This document shows, piece after piece, positions 35,547-48,953 of a stretch of 64,000 nucleotides of DNA. The position numbers and the translations under genes were made by a program. The stretch is from Epiperipatus broadwayi (lineage: Eukaryota; Onychophora; Udeonychophora; Euonychophora; Peripatidae), in assembly GCA_028023455.1 (NCBI GenBank), contig JAQFVV010000020.1:3891092-3955091 (forward strand). Reading direction: 5' to 3'. The first letter of the stretch is position 1. Every line of letters starts with the position of its first letter. The notes under the pieces were generated by a model that saw nothing but the letters and a program-made list of their open reading frames with translations, did no database searches and was not told the origin of the DNA.

Positions 35547-36534
35547 CTAGTCTGTGTTTGTACATATTTGCAAGATGATAAATCATTTCTCTGAGAGAAG
35601 ATTCGGAGTCGTGAAAAGGCCTAAGAAGTATTAAATAATGTAGTGGAATTTCCTGTATTAAAAAACTATATAATTCATTTGAATTCGGAAGTGCCTCCAA
35701 TGTTATAATAACATTTATATCAGGAGACAGTTGAACTAATTTTGTCCAGCTGGAAGACATAATATAAGTTTGATTATTTTCTCTTTTGCTGTAATAAATA
35801 TGTAAATTTTGTAATTTATATGCACAGGTCATGGCTAAATTGCAAATCATATCATTTGATAAGTAGCTAAAATTTAGCGTTAAATTTTGTATATTTGAAA
35901 AATTTTTCATAATTTTGATAAAAAATAGATTTATATTTATGATTTCTGATGGCTCAAAAAAATGTTTAACATTCATTTTTATTAATCTATTACCACAGGA
36001 ACTAGACAATGATTTTAAAATACCTAAGCCTTTAATAGATGTCATATAGGAATAAGACATATCGAAATGCTTCAAATACTTTTGCTTTTGAAAAAATGAT
36101 ATTAAAATATCTAATAGAGGTTCAAAATTATCATAAGTGTCCCAAGATCTGCGACATTTAATAAATTGAGCAACAAAAGATAAAAGTTTGGCTTTCTCTG
36201 CTATAGTGGATAGAAACATAATAATAGTTTGCTGTACTGGTTTTCGGTTAACGATAGTTTGAGTTCCCCATAGTGGAAAACAAGAGAGGGTTAAATATTG
36301 CAAAAATACTCCAAATTTATGAGCAAAAATTAAAGACTTTACATATCCATTGCTCTTATTTTCAACGAAATCTTTTAAATCAAAGTTTCTATGACGCCAG
36401 ATAATTGGGGAATAGAAAGTTTTAAGCCAATTTTTGCATACTTGCGAAGCAGCAAGTCTATCATTATCTAAAAGATATGTAAAAACTTTTTCTAAAATTA
36501 CACTCGGCAGAAATGACCATCGCTGCAAATTCAT
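35547..36534 (-). CDS. F-box protein, FBXO39-like, first exon
   Basis: F-box proteins are the substrate-choosing subunits of SCF ubiquitin ligases; the F-box binds SKP1. Residues about 7-47 (SFLPSVILEKVFTYL, DNDRLAASQVCKNW, IIWR) form an F-box. The next 280 residues are leucine-rich-repeat-like, with blocks matching the layout of animal FBXO39 as I recall it: QFIKC...W, FFQKQKYLKHFDMSYSYMT, NVKHFFEPSE and LTLNFSYLSNDM. The exon ends at a splice donor CTAG/GTAAAA after KHRLG, the same protein position as the intron in the gene at 50424. Start is the first ATG of the frame. I could not find exon 2 to the left; it may be lost, far away or outside the window. The frame is intact and codon-biased to A/T like its surroundings. 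Confidence 0.75.
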
Positions 36535-39500
36535 TGAAATGCCATTACAGCACGCGAATAACAGCTTATTTGATCGAAAACGAGATTAACAATTGCTAGC
36601 TTATATAATATAAACTGTAAAAGTTACGAAATATATTTAGTGTACATTCAAACAGTGTTTCCTATTTTAATTTCTGAATCAATCAATTTTAAAAAAAATT
36701 CGCAGCTGATTGTAAGCTGAAGAATTATGTTGCAATATAATTCTAAACTGAATTCCTTTGAGAAAACTTATGTCGGTAAATAAATAATCAAAAAACAGTT
36801 TTGAACTACATAACTTCTGTTTCACATCTGCAACAGTTTGGGTTAAAGTAAGCATGTATTTTTGTCTGAAATAAAGATATTTCTAATGACTGGAGCATAA
36901 ATACTCTTATTTGTAAATTTGATAGTTTTTATTTTTGTAATATCATTAAACTTTTTGCATTACACTTTTGCTTACCATGACTTAATTTAATTCCTCTAAT
37001 GTTCCATTCAGTTGTTATATTTCATTTCCTTAATATGTCAATTTTAGAAATTACATCATCTTGAAATGTTACATCATGTAATATATAACGTTTTTGTCAA
37101 GTCCAGATATTTATAATTGCAAATACAGTATATAAATATTTTACTATGAAGATCTTACATTCAGATTTTCCATACAGTATTGATGTCCTTTTCATTATTA
37201 AAAAGTCAAAATGCTATAATCGACATTTTAAATGTAAACTGGAAACTAATTAGATATTCTTTCAGTGCATTCTATTCATGTTAAGACTTGATTAACTTTG
37301 TTAACAGATATCTGATCTAAATTGTTACATTTTCATTTACAATTGTCAAACTTCATCCACTCACTTTGACGCCATCCATTTCAGATAAAAACAATAATGA
37401 TTATTACTAATCATTTTTGAAACTAGAGATTATCTCTAGCACAGATATAAACTTTAAACCTCAGTTAAAGATTAATATATCTGATTTTTTTATTTATTTT
37501 TACACACATGGAGTTATTAACTTTTCTATTCCCATGTGTAATATCTTATAGATATAATAAACACCTCCATACTTCCCCATTCTTTTTAAATTCACTTAAA
37601 TAAAGATATAATAAATCTGATCTACTAAATGCAAATTAATTTTTAAAAGCAGTTTTTAATGAGACTACTTAAATTTTAAGACTTTAAAAGTTTTGACTTC
37701 AGAAAGTAAAAAAAAATTATATTGAAATTAATCATTACATTTAGAAGATCTAAACACCAGGTAGACATTTGCACTTCAACGTTCTAAAATATATTAATTT
37801 TTATTACCTTTGTAGAAATGATGCATACATTTAATAAAATATCACTTTGCAAGATTTACAAAAGCCATTTTAACATATGAGTTAATAACTATTTGTATTA
37901 TCTATTTTTTAAATTTATTTTTTTTTTAGCCTATTTATGATTTGATATAAAACATGTTATATTTTTAACAAAATAATTTAATCAGTTCAAAGAGAAATAT
38001 TAATATAATTTTTTGGAAAAATATTTTAGATGTAAAAATAAATAAAATCAAACTATACAATATAAGGTAAATGATATGAAAATAAATGACAATAAAGTAG
38101 AAACAGTACCAAAAACCTGATACTTCTTGATACGCGGAAGACTCCTTTGCCATTAATAGCAAAGAATCATGTTTTGCTATATCCAAAAGATGGGTTAATT
38201 GACTTATTTGCATAAAGTTTACATATTGTACATACATAATGATTACTATGAATGAGTCATAACAGGCTATGATTATGAGAAATATACTTTCTCTAAAGCG
38301 CTAATCCATTTTAATTTGTTAATTATCATTTATATAGCTTTACGTTATATGTGTGCTGACACAATTTTATTATTATTATACTTTATAGTTTGATTTTATT
38401 TATTTTTACATCTAAGAGATTTTTACAAAAAAATATATTAATATTTCTCCTTGCATGAAAAAAAATCTATAATTTTATAAAAATCTTTTTATGCTTCTCC
38501 AATAGAAATATTATTACAAATATGCATAATTTTTTTCTTTCCCAGCATTCGACTATATTATAATTATTGAAGATTCCTGATAAAATGCTTAAAATCATGT
38601 TAGAAATGAAAGAAATCTGCAAATCATAAACAAAGGCAATGTTATGATCCAAATTGGTATTAACAAAACAATACTTCACAAGCTTTATTTTACATATATA
38701 TATATTATAACCAGCAAAAGAGGCCTAAACCCAAAATCTTAAGATTGAGAAGCGTATGTTTTATGTAAAAGTGCGTTTACCTTAAATAATTTGCCATGCA
38801 TATACGTTCTACTTCCACACAAAACAAAATATAATAAATGTTAAAGTTAATTTATATTTTATTAATATGTAAAAATTGAAATGAATAAATTTTTCAGGAT
38901 ATTTCGGTATAATTATGATACTACTCTTAATAAATTTTAAATAATTATTTGCCAATATATTTTTTTATTAAAAGAACTAACTAATATCAATTGATTTATT
39001 TTTAAACTAAGGCTAGCAATTTAAAAAAAAATGTCAACTAATAATTTACCTCGGAGTTACAAATCAATTATAATCATTTACTTAAAATAAGAAAAATAAA
39101 TATAAGGATGTAAAGTTTATCCATTTATCTTAGGATACGATCATGTAAAAGGGAATTTTATGGACATCATCTTATTCTATATTTTTGTATTTTAAATAGC
39201 AACAGTAACAATAGTGATGTATTCAAACCAAATAGATTTATGTGTAATCTAATAGCTTAAATATGACCTTCATTATGATGTTTCTTTAATAAAGACAAAA
39301 GAAAAGTATTGCTTTTATTATACAATAAAAAAATAAATTATAAATAATAACAAATGTAATTATTTATAATATATATATATATGTAATATCTAATAAATAT
39401 TTATATGTGTTCTTTAAGTCTAATCTAAGTTTAGGATATGAAAATGTATAATCATACAGTGTTGCAAAGACACTAAAACTCAATCAGAGTATGTTGCATA

Positions 39501-40417
39501 TTATTTAAACACATTCTCAATTTAAATACTAGAGAATATAATTTAAAGTGAGTGGTTTATCCTCACCTTTCATTTCCAGTACTTAAGATTTTCCCATATA
39601 TAAGCATTTGGGTTGGAAAGCATAAGTGATTCATTTTATTCTTTCATAAATACTATATCTGGTGTTGGGAATGAAAGTATTCATTTATTATTAACACTCA
39701 TAAAAAGCGCATGCACAATAGCTTGAAAGGCTGATCTTTAAATGTATTACAATAATAATAATTATAATAATAAATGTTTTATACTATCTTTAATTATTTT
39801 ATTTTAAAAACTAATCTTAGTCAATCTCATATAAGAATACTTGAGATGTTTTTCACTCCTTTAAAAAACGCCAGAGAAATTATTGCTTAGCGCTCCTAAA
39901 TGATATTTAAAACGTATGGCTTATTTATTACACCTCAAGATCTTTACTGAATTCATTTGAAGCCTTAATCGTTAGGTGCAAAATTTGTATCATTAAAATG
40001 CCTTATTGCATAACTATAACATTTTAAAAATTAATACTAATATATAGAAGCGATTCATAAAATATTTCTTATAGATCTAATTATCTATCTAAGGATGATT
40101 AACTTTTTGTAACTTTGAGGTTGAAACTTAGGAACTTATAAAACATATAATAATTTCATTATAGAAAAATTTTGGTTCACGTTTAAAAATTATTTATATT
40201 AATACAACCTAATCCTAATGTCAATCATACATTTAATCATATCCAATATCATAAATAATAAAATTAATAAAAGTATTACCTGAAATTAAAATTATATATA
40301 TATTTTTTTAAGTTTCAACCAGTAACCACCTAAACATTCACAGTAAAATATAGTAATCAATATTTCTCACTGCTGTCAAGGCAACCTTCACATCTTTTAA
40401 TAGCAAGAATATATATA
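36535..40417. other. No gene seen
   Basis: AT-rich upstream region of the minus-strand F-box gene. 38098-38237 on the minus strand opens MQISQLTHLLDIAKHD and KESSAYQEVSG with more even codon use and could be a stray exon, but I see no family and no strong splice site. Confidence 0.35.
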
Positions 40418-40980
40418 TATATATAATTATTCAAAACAATACACAATAAAAAATATTAAAAAAACAAACAAATATATACCACAATTTAATAGAAGTACTT
40501 TCAACTATCTATGTAGTCATTATCAACTAGATTCAAATTATATTACAAAAAACAGTTACAAATGTAAACAAAAAGTAATACATCATACATTAATTTTCCT
40601 ACAATTCATTAATTTTTATATTGGCAGCCTGTCTATTTATCAAATGTTGCTTTTCACTTTTTATTAACATAGCTTCTTTAATTTTGCGTTTATTATTTTT
40701 TTTTTAATACACAAAATGTTAATAAAAAGTGAAAAGCAACATTTGATAAATAGACTGGCTGCCAATATAAAAATTAATGAATTGTGGGAAAATTGATGTA
40801 TGACGTATTACTTTTTGTTTACATTTGTAAAGGTTTTTTGTAATACAATTTGAATCTAATTGACAACAACTACATAGATAGTTGAAAATATTTCTATTAA
40901 ATTGTGGTATATATTTGTTTGTTTTTTTTAATATTTTTTACTCTATTAATTATTGTATTGTTTTGAATAATTATATATAT
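40418..40980. repeat. Foldback repeat, arms about 255 bp
   Basis: Left arm 40418-40671 pairs with 40720-40980: GCAGCCTGTCTATTTATCAA against TTGATAAATAGACTGGCTGC with few mismatches. Loop about 45 bases and T-rich. It holds no coding frame. Confidence 0.9.
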
Positions 40981-43369
40981 TTTATTATAATTGGAATACA
41001 GACATTGATTAATAATTTATATATATAAAATTAATTAAATTTAAACTTTATTCAGTCATTAATTTACAAGCAAATTACAGATTTAACATTGATATCAAAA
41101 TTATACACTAATATTTACATTATTCACAGAGTCCTTAGTGTCAGTGTTGAACCAAGGTTTCTCAACTCCCCTTCCATCAAACATTCACATAGAGAAACAT
41201 AGTTCATATCAAACTTCAAGAATATAACAGAAAAACACTTCATGGCATTCCATCCAATGCAACCTTTCAATACTTAATCACAGTCTAACCTGATACTCCA
41301 ACGTTTAAAAACCGATTTAAATTTATCAAAGGAAATATTTATACTTGTTAATTATTTCAATGTTTTTGGGAATCCACAGATGCATTATAATAAAAGCATC
41401 AAAGATGATATAGAGCCTAATCAATTTCCTTTTTATTTAATCCTTACTGGAATGCAATATAAAGATGAATAAAATTCCTTTAAGCTTGCTGATAAATTCG
41501 ACTTTTATAAAATTTAACATATTATATTTTATAATCCATAAGAGGTAGTAAGCACCGGACATGAATAGTAGTTTACTATAAAAGACATTTTAGCATTTTA
41601 ATCTGTTTGAAAAGACATTCTAAAGTTATATTCAGCAGTCTTTTTATTTTGATATATTTTATTAATCCATTAGTTTATAGACATTTAATCCACGTTGCTA
41701 AATAGTTCAGATCATATATATTATATATGATCAAAAATAGGTTATAATTCATAAACATGTTGACTCCATTGATTTTAATTAAAGTTTAACATTTTACAAA
41801 GCAACGAAGTTAGGACTGTATATTTAAGTTAAAAAAATATTATTTAGGTTTTTCTTTCAATAATTTATGACACGATAATGCAGAAGAGAGAAATAAAATA
41901 TTCACACTTTTTGTAATGAAGAGAAAAGTTGTTTCACTATTATTTCAGTAGATATGAGAGTTGATAGACGTAATTTTATAAATATATCAGCTATTTACCA
42001 TTACTTTAAAATAAAAAGACCAGCGGTATAATCGAAGTCATTAGACAGTATTTCATAAGTAAATTTATAAGTAAATTTATTCAATTTCCATTATCAATTG
42101 ACTGAATAAATGAGATTTTCTTGAAATAATTAGTGATAATTTCTTGACTATCTGTAGTTGTCTATTCTTTTCTTAGTTTGATGAGAAAAAAGACATTTTT
42201 GTAAAACTATTGACCATTATTGGTGAAGACAAACAAAATGGCTATTTTTACGTTTTAACTTGCTTAGGTTTTGAATGCAATAAAATAATGTGAAGGCTGG
42301 CTCGTTTTTTCAAACATCGGCATTTATACGTGTCAATAATCTGTTGTCTGGATTGGGCCATATTTCCCATTATGCATTGGTGTTTACTTATTTTTCCGAG
42401 AACAGTTGGATAAATTGCTATGGTTACTAAAATGTAGATTATAGAAGCTGTGTGGTTTTGAATTAATGCAGTAATTTTTTATGGAAAGCAGTTCAAAATA
42501 AAGAGAAGCAAAAAAATACCAGTAATAATTTCAAACTTTTTCAATCATTTCATTTTGTTTCCGGGTTTAAAATAATTTACAATCATTTATTTAAAATAAA
42601 TAACCTAAAAAATTGAAAGTTCTTAGATATTTATCTCAACTAAATTTAAATTGACCGTTTTTAAAAAAATACATTATACTATCAAATAAATATCCTAGCA
42701 AACTAAAATCTATTTTGCTAAATCAAGAGTTCCCAAAGTGGTCGATATGCCCCTGGGGTCGTGAACTTTCTAATGGTCGATAGTTTCAATAAAAAAATTT
42801 GGGGATAGATAACAACAAAAATAGATCCCCTTACTACTATTTGTTTGTTTGTTTCTTCAAAATATTTCTGATTCCAATAGGTATCTAATTAAGAAGAAAA
42901 ATAATTTAAAAAAAAAACACTTTACATTACATACCAAATTTGCTAACGAAAAGATAAAATATGACATTAAAAATGTCACACATAAGCATGCGTAAAAATA
43001 CACGTAGCACAAACATGTCTATGCATTGTCTTATCGAACATATCAAAGCAAGTGCAGACATGAAAAAACGGTGTATGTCCACATTTTTTGCCGTGGAATA
43101 GGATAGAACGATATTAGCAGAATCTATGTCTTGTAAGTGTCATGCTTTCATAAAACACTAAAAATTGGTTCATTTTATGTGACGTACTTATTTGTGATTT
43201 GAACTTTGAATATAATTGTTTATTGAGGAGCAGTACTACAAAAATGAAAACCAGAGGACACAGTTTATGTTGTGTATCGCTGAATTGCAGGATTCAGATT
43301 CAAACCAACAGTAATATCAAAAATAAAATGAATCCTTTCAAAATACAGTTGTATATAAATAAATATAAT
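40981..43369. other. Mostly nothing recognised
   Basis: AT-rich. 42728-42790 reads AGTTCCCAAAGTGGTCGATA then GCCCCTGGGGTCG, which resembles the terminal repeat of hAT-type non-autonomous elements; I did not find a matching opposite end. Confidence 0.4.
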
Positions 43370-45214
43370 TAATACTGGGCTGGTCATGACAAATGACTGG
43401 ACTCACTTCCAGCTGTATATTTAGTTTGTCTCCTGAGTTATAGTCTTAACTCTTCTGACTATACTGGACAACTTGCCTCAAGTTTGTTAAATGACTCTTC
43501 TAGCTGTCCAAGATAGCTTGCCTTGAGTCTGGCTTAGTCATAGCAACTTCCAGTCACATTGGGACTTGCCTCACTGCATAGATATATCAGTAGTGAATAT
43601 AGTAGGAACATCTTCACTGTTAGAAGTAGCATCAATGGAGACTATGCTCAATCATATGGATAGACAGACATACTTGCCTTGCCTTCAAAAAGGCTGCCTA
43701 TTTATTGCCAGATCTCTTATCTTACTGGCAGTGATCAGATTCAGAAAGCTTAATCAATGGTATGATATTATACACATGTTTACACATTGGCCATACTTGT
43801 ATTTACCCTTTGGGCATGTTTATACAGTGGTTGTCCACACATTTACACATTGGGTAGTGGCAGTGCATGCTCAATTCGATCAGAAAAGAAAGGAATCTGG
43901 ACTAGCCCACTTCTGAAGGCAAATTCAGATATGTTATCCTTCCCATGACTAAATTTAGCCTTGGAGAATGTTGTCATTGAGAAGAGCTGGACAATGTGTT
44001 GTCTGCTTTGTTTTCTTAGATTTATTGCTGTTTGTGTCTTGTTTATCATTCTTGTTTGATGGATTAGTCCTTGATTGTTTGCTACTGTTTTCAGTTTGGT
44101 GGTTATTATTTTTACTTGATGTACTTATCTTAGGTTGTTTGCTATTGTCTTCAGTTTCTGTATGATTCAGTCTCAATTAGTTTAGGTGGTGATGATATTG
44201 ATAATCATCTGCTGTTTGAACTACTGCTGTATAGAATCCTTTCACTTGTGTTATCACTGCTGGTATCCATTTTGTGTATACATAGTTCATTCTGCAAAGC
44301 ACATGAGTGCCTATTTGTACTTTTATCTTGCTGTTTTCTTTTCTGCATATTTAAACTTGGATTTCAGAACTGACACGTTAGTTCACAGAGGTCTATTGAA
44401 TAGCAGTTCTGTTGGAGTTTTTCCTGTTGCTGTACTTGGTGGGAGTGCTGTGCTAGTAGGGTTCTGGAAATTCTGGTATTCCAGAATTCCATATCCATTT
44501 ATGTTTTCAGTTTTTTCCACTTCTTGAACTAGTCTCTCTGCCTGGCCATTGTTTTCAGGATGGAATGGTGGGCTGTACACTAGGTCAATATCATTATTAA
44601 TGCAAAAGTTTTTGAATGCACTTGTTTTAAATTCTGGTCATTATCTGACACTATTCTAAATGCTGGGTCATTATCTGACACTATGGTCTTAGATAAACCA
44701 TGGGTTGCAAATAGCCTTCAAGAACTTCTATTGTTGTTATGTAGTGATGTGATGGGACTTCACTACCTTCAGCCACTTGGAGAATGAATCAACTAATATC
44801 AAAAGCAGTTTTTCCATGGTTTACATGGAGCCTACATCAGGGCCCTTTAGGTTTAGGCCACTGGGCTGTTTTGTTTTTTTGCTGGCATGTTTTGATTTCT
44901 TTTGTACTGCCAGAAGTGGTAAACTTCGGACTCAATATTAATATTTAAGATCGGCCATCACACACATAATCTTACTAGCATCTTCATTTGGACTATCCCT
45001 GGATGCCCATTATATAAGAGACTGAGTACCTGGGATCCTATTAATGACTAAGCCAGGCTCAAGGCAAGCTGTCTTGTACAGCCAGAAGAGTGATTCAACA
45101 AGCTCGAGACAAAATTTCCAGTACAGTCGAAAGAGTTAAGGCTAGAATTCACAAGGCAAGCTAAATATACAGCTGGAAGTGAATCCAGTCATTCAGCATA
45201 AACAGCATAGTATT
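43370..45214 (-). mobile_element. Gypsy integrase relic bounded by inverted repeats
   Basis: 43370-43541 and 45054-45214 are inverted copies (GACTGGACTCACTTCCAGCT on the left; AGCTGGAAGTGAATCCAGTC on the right), about 165 bp, perhaps 75-80% alike. Between them the minus strand carries a decayed gypsy-type integrase. Either this is a DNA transposon with a gypsy-like integrase (Ginger type) or it is a rearranged LTR element whose LTR copies now face each other. The similar relic at 56.7 kb has a related left end (ACTGGAACAGCTTGTCTCAG), favouring LTR origin. Confidence 0.6.
44383..44930 (-). pseudogene. Ty3/gypsy-type integrase, decayed
   Basis: Integrases join element DNA to host DNA with a D-D-E triad. 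Minus-strand pieces in order are a zinc-finger tail (CQQK-like, near 44900), LLLILVDSFSKWLKVV (about 44760-44820), SDNDPAF twice because of a small local duplication (44636-44690), and LVYSPPFHPENNGQAERLVQ (44520-44580) carrying the glutamate-region signature. GKTPTELLFNRPL follows (44400). Frameshifts separate the pieces. Toward 43960 the frame ends in a Ser/Lys/Asn-rich tail. Confidence 0.8.
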
Positions 45215-47150
45215 AAAAGAGAAAATGAATAGAAGAAAAATACCCCCCCCCTAGAAAATGTCCGAGTTTTATTATCTTGACCTGTCCATAAATCTTTTAT
45301 TTCTGCCTTTTGTCACTTAAATCTTTATATCCTAATTTCACTTGGCTATTCATATTGTTTTACAACTAAGTTTCTACATTTAGACAGACCATGTGGTTCT
45401 TATGGAATGTTTTCCTGCTCCTGCTCTGAACAAAAACTGCAAGAGCTAAATAAAAATATAAATAAAATTAGTAATGATAATATAAAAAAAAATACATAGC
45501 AGATTAACTTGATTTTGAATGAGGACTTTCTGCTATAGATTCAAAATTTAAAAAAATCATTGCTTTCTCAACAGGTTTTCAATGATATCCCACATGCCTT
45601 ATTAAGATTGATGGTTATTTTTATAATTAAAAGTTTTCATATATTCCCAACATGTATGCTCTCATACACACAATTATGTTCAATCAATTCTAACTCTTTT
45701 GCTTAACCCTTAATTTAACATGCAAATTTTTTTCTATGGATATTTTATAGCCAATCCTTATTTCGTAAACAGATTCATTTTTTTTTTTTTTTACTGATTA
45801 ATGATTCTATGGATCCTGTAAAATATTTATTCCTTCCCTTATCTAATCTACTCATTAACAACTACCCCTTAAATATACTCCATAAATAATCACATGTTTA
45901 TTCTGACTGCTTAAGACCGTTTAGATTCCTTTTACATTTATATCAATGAATAAGCTACTTTCATTTTGAACATTTCAAAATAGCCAGCCTCAAAATAATC
46001 GTTTTGAGGTTGGCTATTGTGAAGTACTAAGATATGTTATATATTTATTTCACAGAGGGAGGTTCTGAAGTTCTTAATCATGTGGATGATTTTATATATA
46101 TATTGAGACAGTCGACCTTAGTTTAAGATCGAGTTTCACTGTTTTACCACAGCCCATGTTTCATCCTGTTTTTTTTTTTTTTTGTCATATCTATATAAAC
46201 TATGCATGTATTTCTGAGAAGCGTCTATGAGATTTATAAATATAAATGTCAAATAAAAATTCTTTCCTTATTCTGATATTAAAGTTTCTAGATGCGACTC
46301 AGATATATACGTATATTAATGGAGCTTTTATATATATAAAAGCGCAACCAAATATTGTAAATAATTTTGTATTTTTTTTCTTTGATTATATCTTATTTAT
46401 TTTGTAATTATTTTTCGTTATAAAACTACATAAAAATTCAAGACGGAAGATGCAATTGCCGACTGTCCAAGCATAATTATAGGGGTGGAAACATTACTTT
46501 GTTTCATGATTAAAAATGAATTTTTAAATTAAAGTAAAATATAAAACAAAGCTAATAGATTTTAGTTAGCTGTTAACATTTTTATCAAATCTATTTCCAA
46601 TCTGGAAATTGATTTGAATTTATTTTGGAGAGTTATCAAACAATTGCATCTTCACTAACAATAGAGAAAATATTTCTGTAAATTAAGGGATTAATTAAGA
46701 ATTAACTTTGAATAACTCAAAGTATGTATAAATAGGGCCAAAAATCTATTGTGTAAGAGTTTGGTCAATCGTTGCTAGCCGACCTCACATCTGTTTGATT
46801 TTTAAAAAGAGGGGCATAAGCCACCTTCCCCTCCAACTTCAGCCTGACTCTTCACCATGCTGAGATGTAGCTCCTGCCGATCAAGGGTGCCCATGCCATC
46901 AAAGGACACCACCTGCCACAGAAGATTCATCAGTACTTTATTCCATAGAGTGCTGGGGTAACCAGCCCAAAGTCATTATAACCGTATTACCTAAATTCTA
47001 ACTAGTAAACTCTTTAAAATTAATGTTTTCTGTATATTTTGAATCTCTTTTAACTCACTCATTGGCGAGTATGTTAAACTAATAATTATTTCTTTGGTAT
47101 CGATTCTGTATAACATAAACTAATCTTATAAAATATTTCCTCCAACTCAC
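45215..47150. other. No gene seen
   Basis: AT-rich, except 46800-46960, which is GC-richer (CATGCTGAGATGTAGCTCCT, CCATCAAAGGACACCACCTG) and looks like a short interspersed repeat; no second copy here to confirm. 47087-47150 follows the donor of the candidate exon. Confidence 0.4.
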
Positions 47151-47271
47151 GCTTATTTTTTTCATAATTTAGTGGGTTATGATTTAATTTTAATGATATT
47201 TTTATATTTTCACTTAATTTTGTTTGTAAATACCAATCAAACCCGGTCTTACGAAATTCTTCTATATCCCA
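47151..47271 (-). CDS. Candidate internal exon, unknown gene
   Basis: On the minus strand a long pyrimidine tract (about 47277-47300) ends in TTCCACAG, a strong acceptor. The next 121 bases read WDIEEFRKTGFDWYL ... PLNYEKNK in one open frame and then meet AAGC/GTGAGT, a strong donor. The protein looks real in composition but I recognise no family. Upstream on the same strand, ATG at 47917 begins MSGTLPELLHALLSLHEY in a CpG-containing context and could be a first exon, but its phase does not join directly to this exon, so an intervening exon would be needed. Confidence 0.35.
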
Positions 47272-48430
47272 CTGTGGAATAGAAAAGGGGAGGGGGGGGA
47301 TTAATGAGTTATTATTATTTATATTTAAATAGTTCGGAGATTGAGTTTGTATTTTAAATGAATACATGCTTTTAAAAAATATTTGATCATAAATTTATAC
47401 AAAATGTATAAATACTTTCAATCTGGCATGGATATTGGTGTCTGTTAATTTTGTTCATTTCTTTATTAATCATCATTGCCAAAAGGCTGCTGACTTAAAT
47501 CTGTTTTGTTATTCGCACTTTTAAGTGTGCAAATTTTAGTTTTTTTATATGTTAAACAAAATAGTGATTCAAAAAGGGGGAGCAATGCACACATCATTAA
47601 TTATAGCGTTAACTTTTGATAAATGACTTTATCTCACATGGGTCATTATTTTAACATATCATTACATATTTGTTAAACCATTTAAGGCTTTATGTTAATA
47701 TTTAAACTGAATGATTTCATATTCTTATAAAAGCGTTGTTAGCATAGGCCACTCTTCATATTATTAAGCTTTATCTAGAGACATGCGTCAGAATGCCCGA
47801 GTTGTCTCATCTTCATTTCAGGTTGTAAACAGAGTGGTGAATGTCCCTGGACCATATCTATATATACTCGTGTAATGAGAGCAATGCATGTAATAATTCC
47901 GGCAAAGTTCCGCTCATTGCAACTCCGTCTGAGGACCTTTTGTCAACCGATTCCACAAAATGTGGGGTGGCAAGTTGGCTAGACTATTTTCTTTCATAAT
48001 ATGATAAAGCACCTCAAAATATTGTATCCACAAATATTCTGCTATTATGCTAACACCGCAATTTTTATAGTTCGTTTTTCTTTTAGCCTGTTTGACAAAA
48101 TAAATCGGAATGATATGTGATAATGAAACGTTTTTCTTTTTGTAATATTTTTCATTGGAGTTTTAAATCCAACCTCTCATGAAGCTGCCCTCCCCTTTAT
48201 TGAAATAAGCCGTTCTTGTATTTAAAGAGTTTTGCTATATTCTATCGTTAAATGTCGAAAATGTAAAATAAATGTTTTTAGTCTACTTACTGATCAAAAT
48301 GTATCCTTATTTTTATTGTTACAAATAAAGTCAAGAAATGACAATAAACTTATGTATGAAATGCCAAGGGCATCCTATTAAAATTGTACAATCAGTGAAA
48401 CTCTATCTTAATATATATTATTCTTAATAT
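47272..48430. other. Possible promoter region, otherwise non-coding
   Basis: 47780-47980 is richer in CpG than its surroundings and contains the candidate minus-strand start at 47917. The rest is AT-rich without coding frames. Confidence 0.35.
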
Positions 48431-48953
48431 AAACAATTCAAAGCAAAACAACACTCTCCATATAGTAGTGCCATCTTGTGCTAACAAGAGCAATCAATGG
48501 ATGCCAGAAGGCTTGTGCATAAAATCCCTATCTAGTGCCTACTCATCCAATATCCTCAGACTAGTTTCTGGCTTGTGGCCTTCATCAGTGAGGAGCCTTG
48601 GATCTGAGAGCACTGCACCTAGATCTTAGGATCTAATGCAACCCTCCAGCACCCACCTTTTAACTCTATTTAACTACAAAACTAAATTGAAAACACTATT
48701 AATATTTTCAATCCAAGCTCAATAGCTTATATAGTCATATGGGTCTGAACTCAATTCAGTACCCATACATTTTGGTGTCTTTGGCTCTTTAACAACCATA
48801 GCCACCACTATCCTATTAGGCAGGATTGGTGTTAAACCACTAAACATCACATGATCACTATCTCATACTAGCACAATAATTGTTATTAAACAATTCAAAG
48901 CAAAACAACACTCTCCATATAGTAGTGCCATCTTGTGCTAACAAGAGCAATCA
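48431..48953 (+). repeat. Short element with 66-bp direct terminal repeats
   Basis: 48431-48496 and 48888-48953 look identical (AAACAATTCAAAGC to AAGAGCAATCA), enclosing 391 bases. The layout resembles a terminal-repeat-in-miniature element. The interior shares sequence with 25544-25670. Next to the right copy ATGTGATGTTTAGTG is the reverse complement of CACTAAACATCACAT at 48836. Confidence 0.85.

Noticed and set aside
38098-38237. Exon of a third F-box gene on the minus strand
   Set aside because: Only a short ESSAY string is shared with exon 3 of the 50.4-kb gene; no splice site of quality.
42728-43320. Complete hAT-type element
   Set aside because: Only one end resembles a hAT terminus; no opposite end or transposase was seen.
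43968-44527. Plus-strand open frames over 43.97-44.53 kb
   Set aside because: They lie antisense to the integrase relic, whose minus-strand motifs are specific.
47271-47917. Direct joining of the start at 47917 to the exon at 47271
   Set aside because: The possible donor at 47867 is in phase 2 and would bring in a stop at once; an extra exon would be required.
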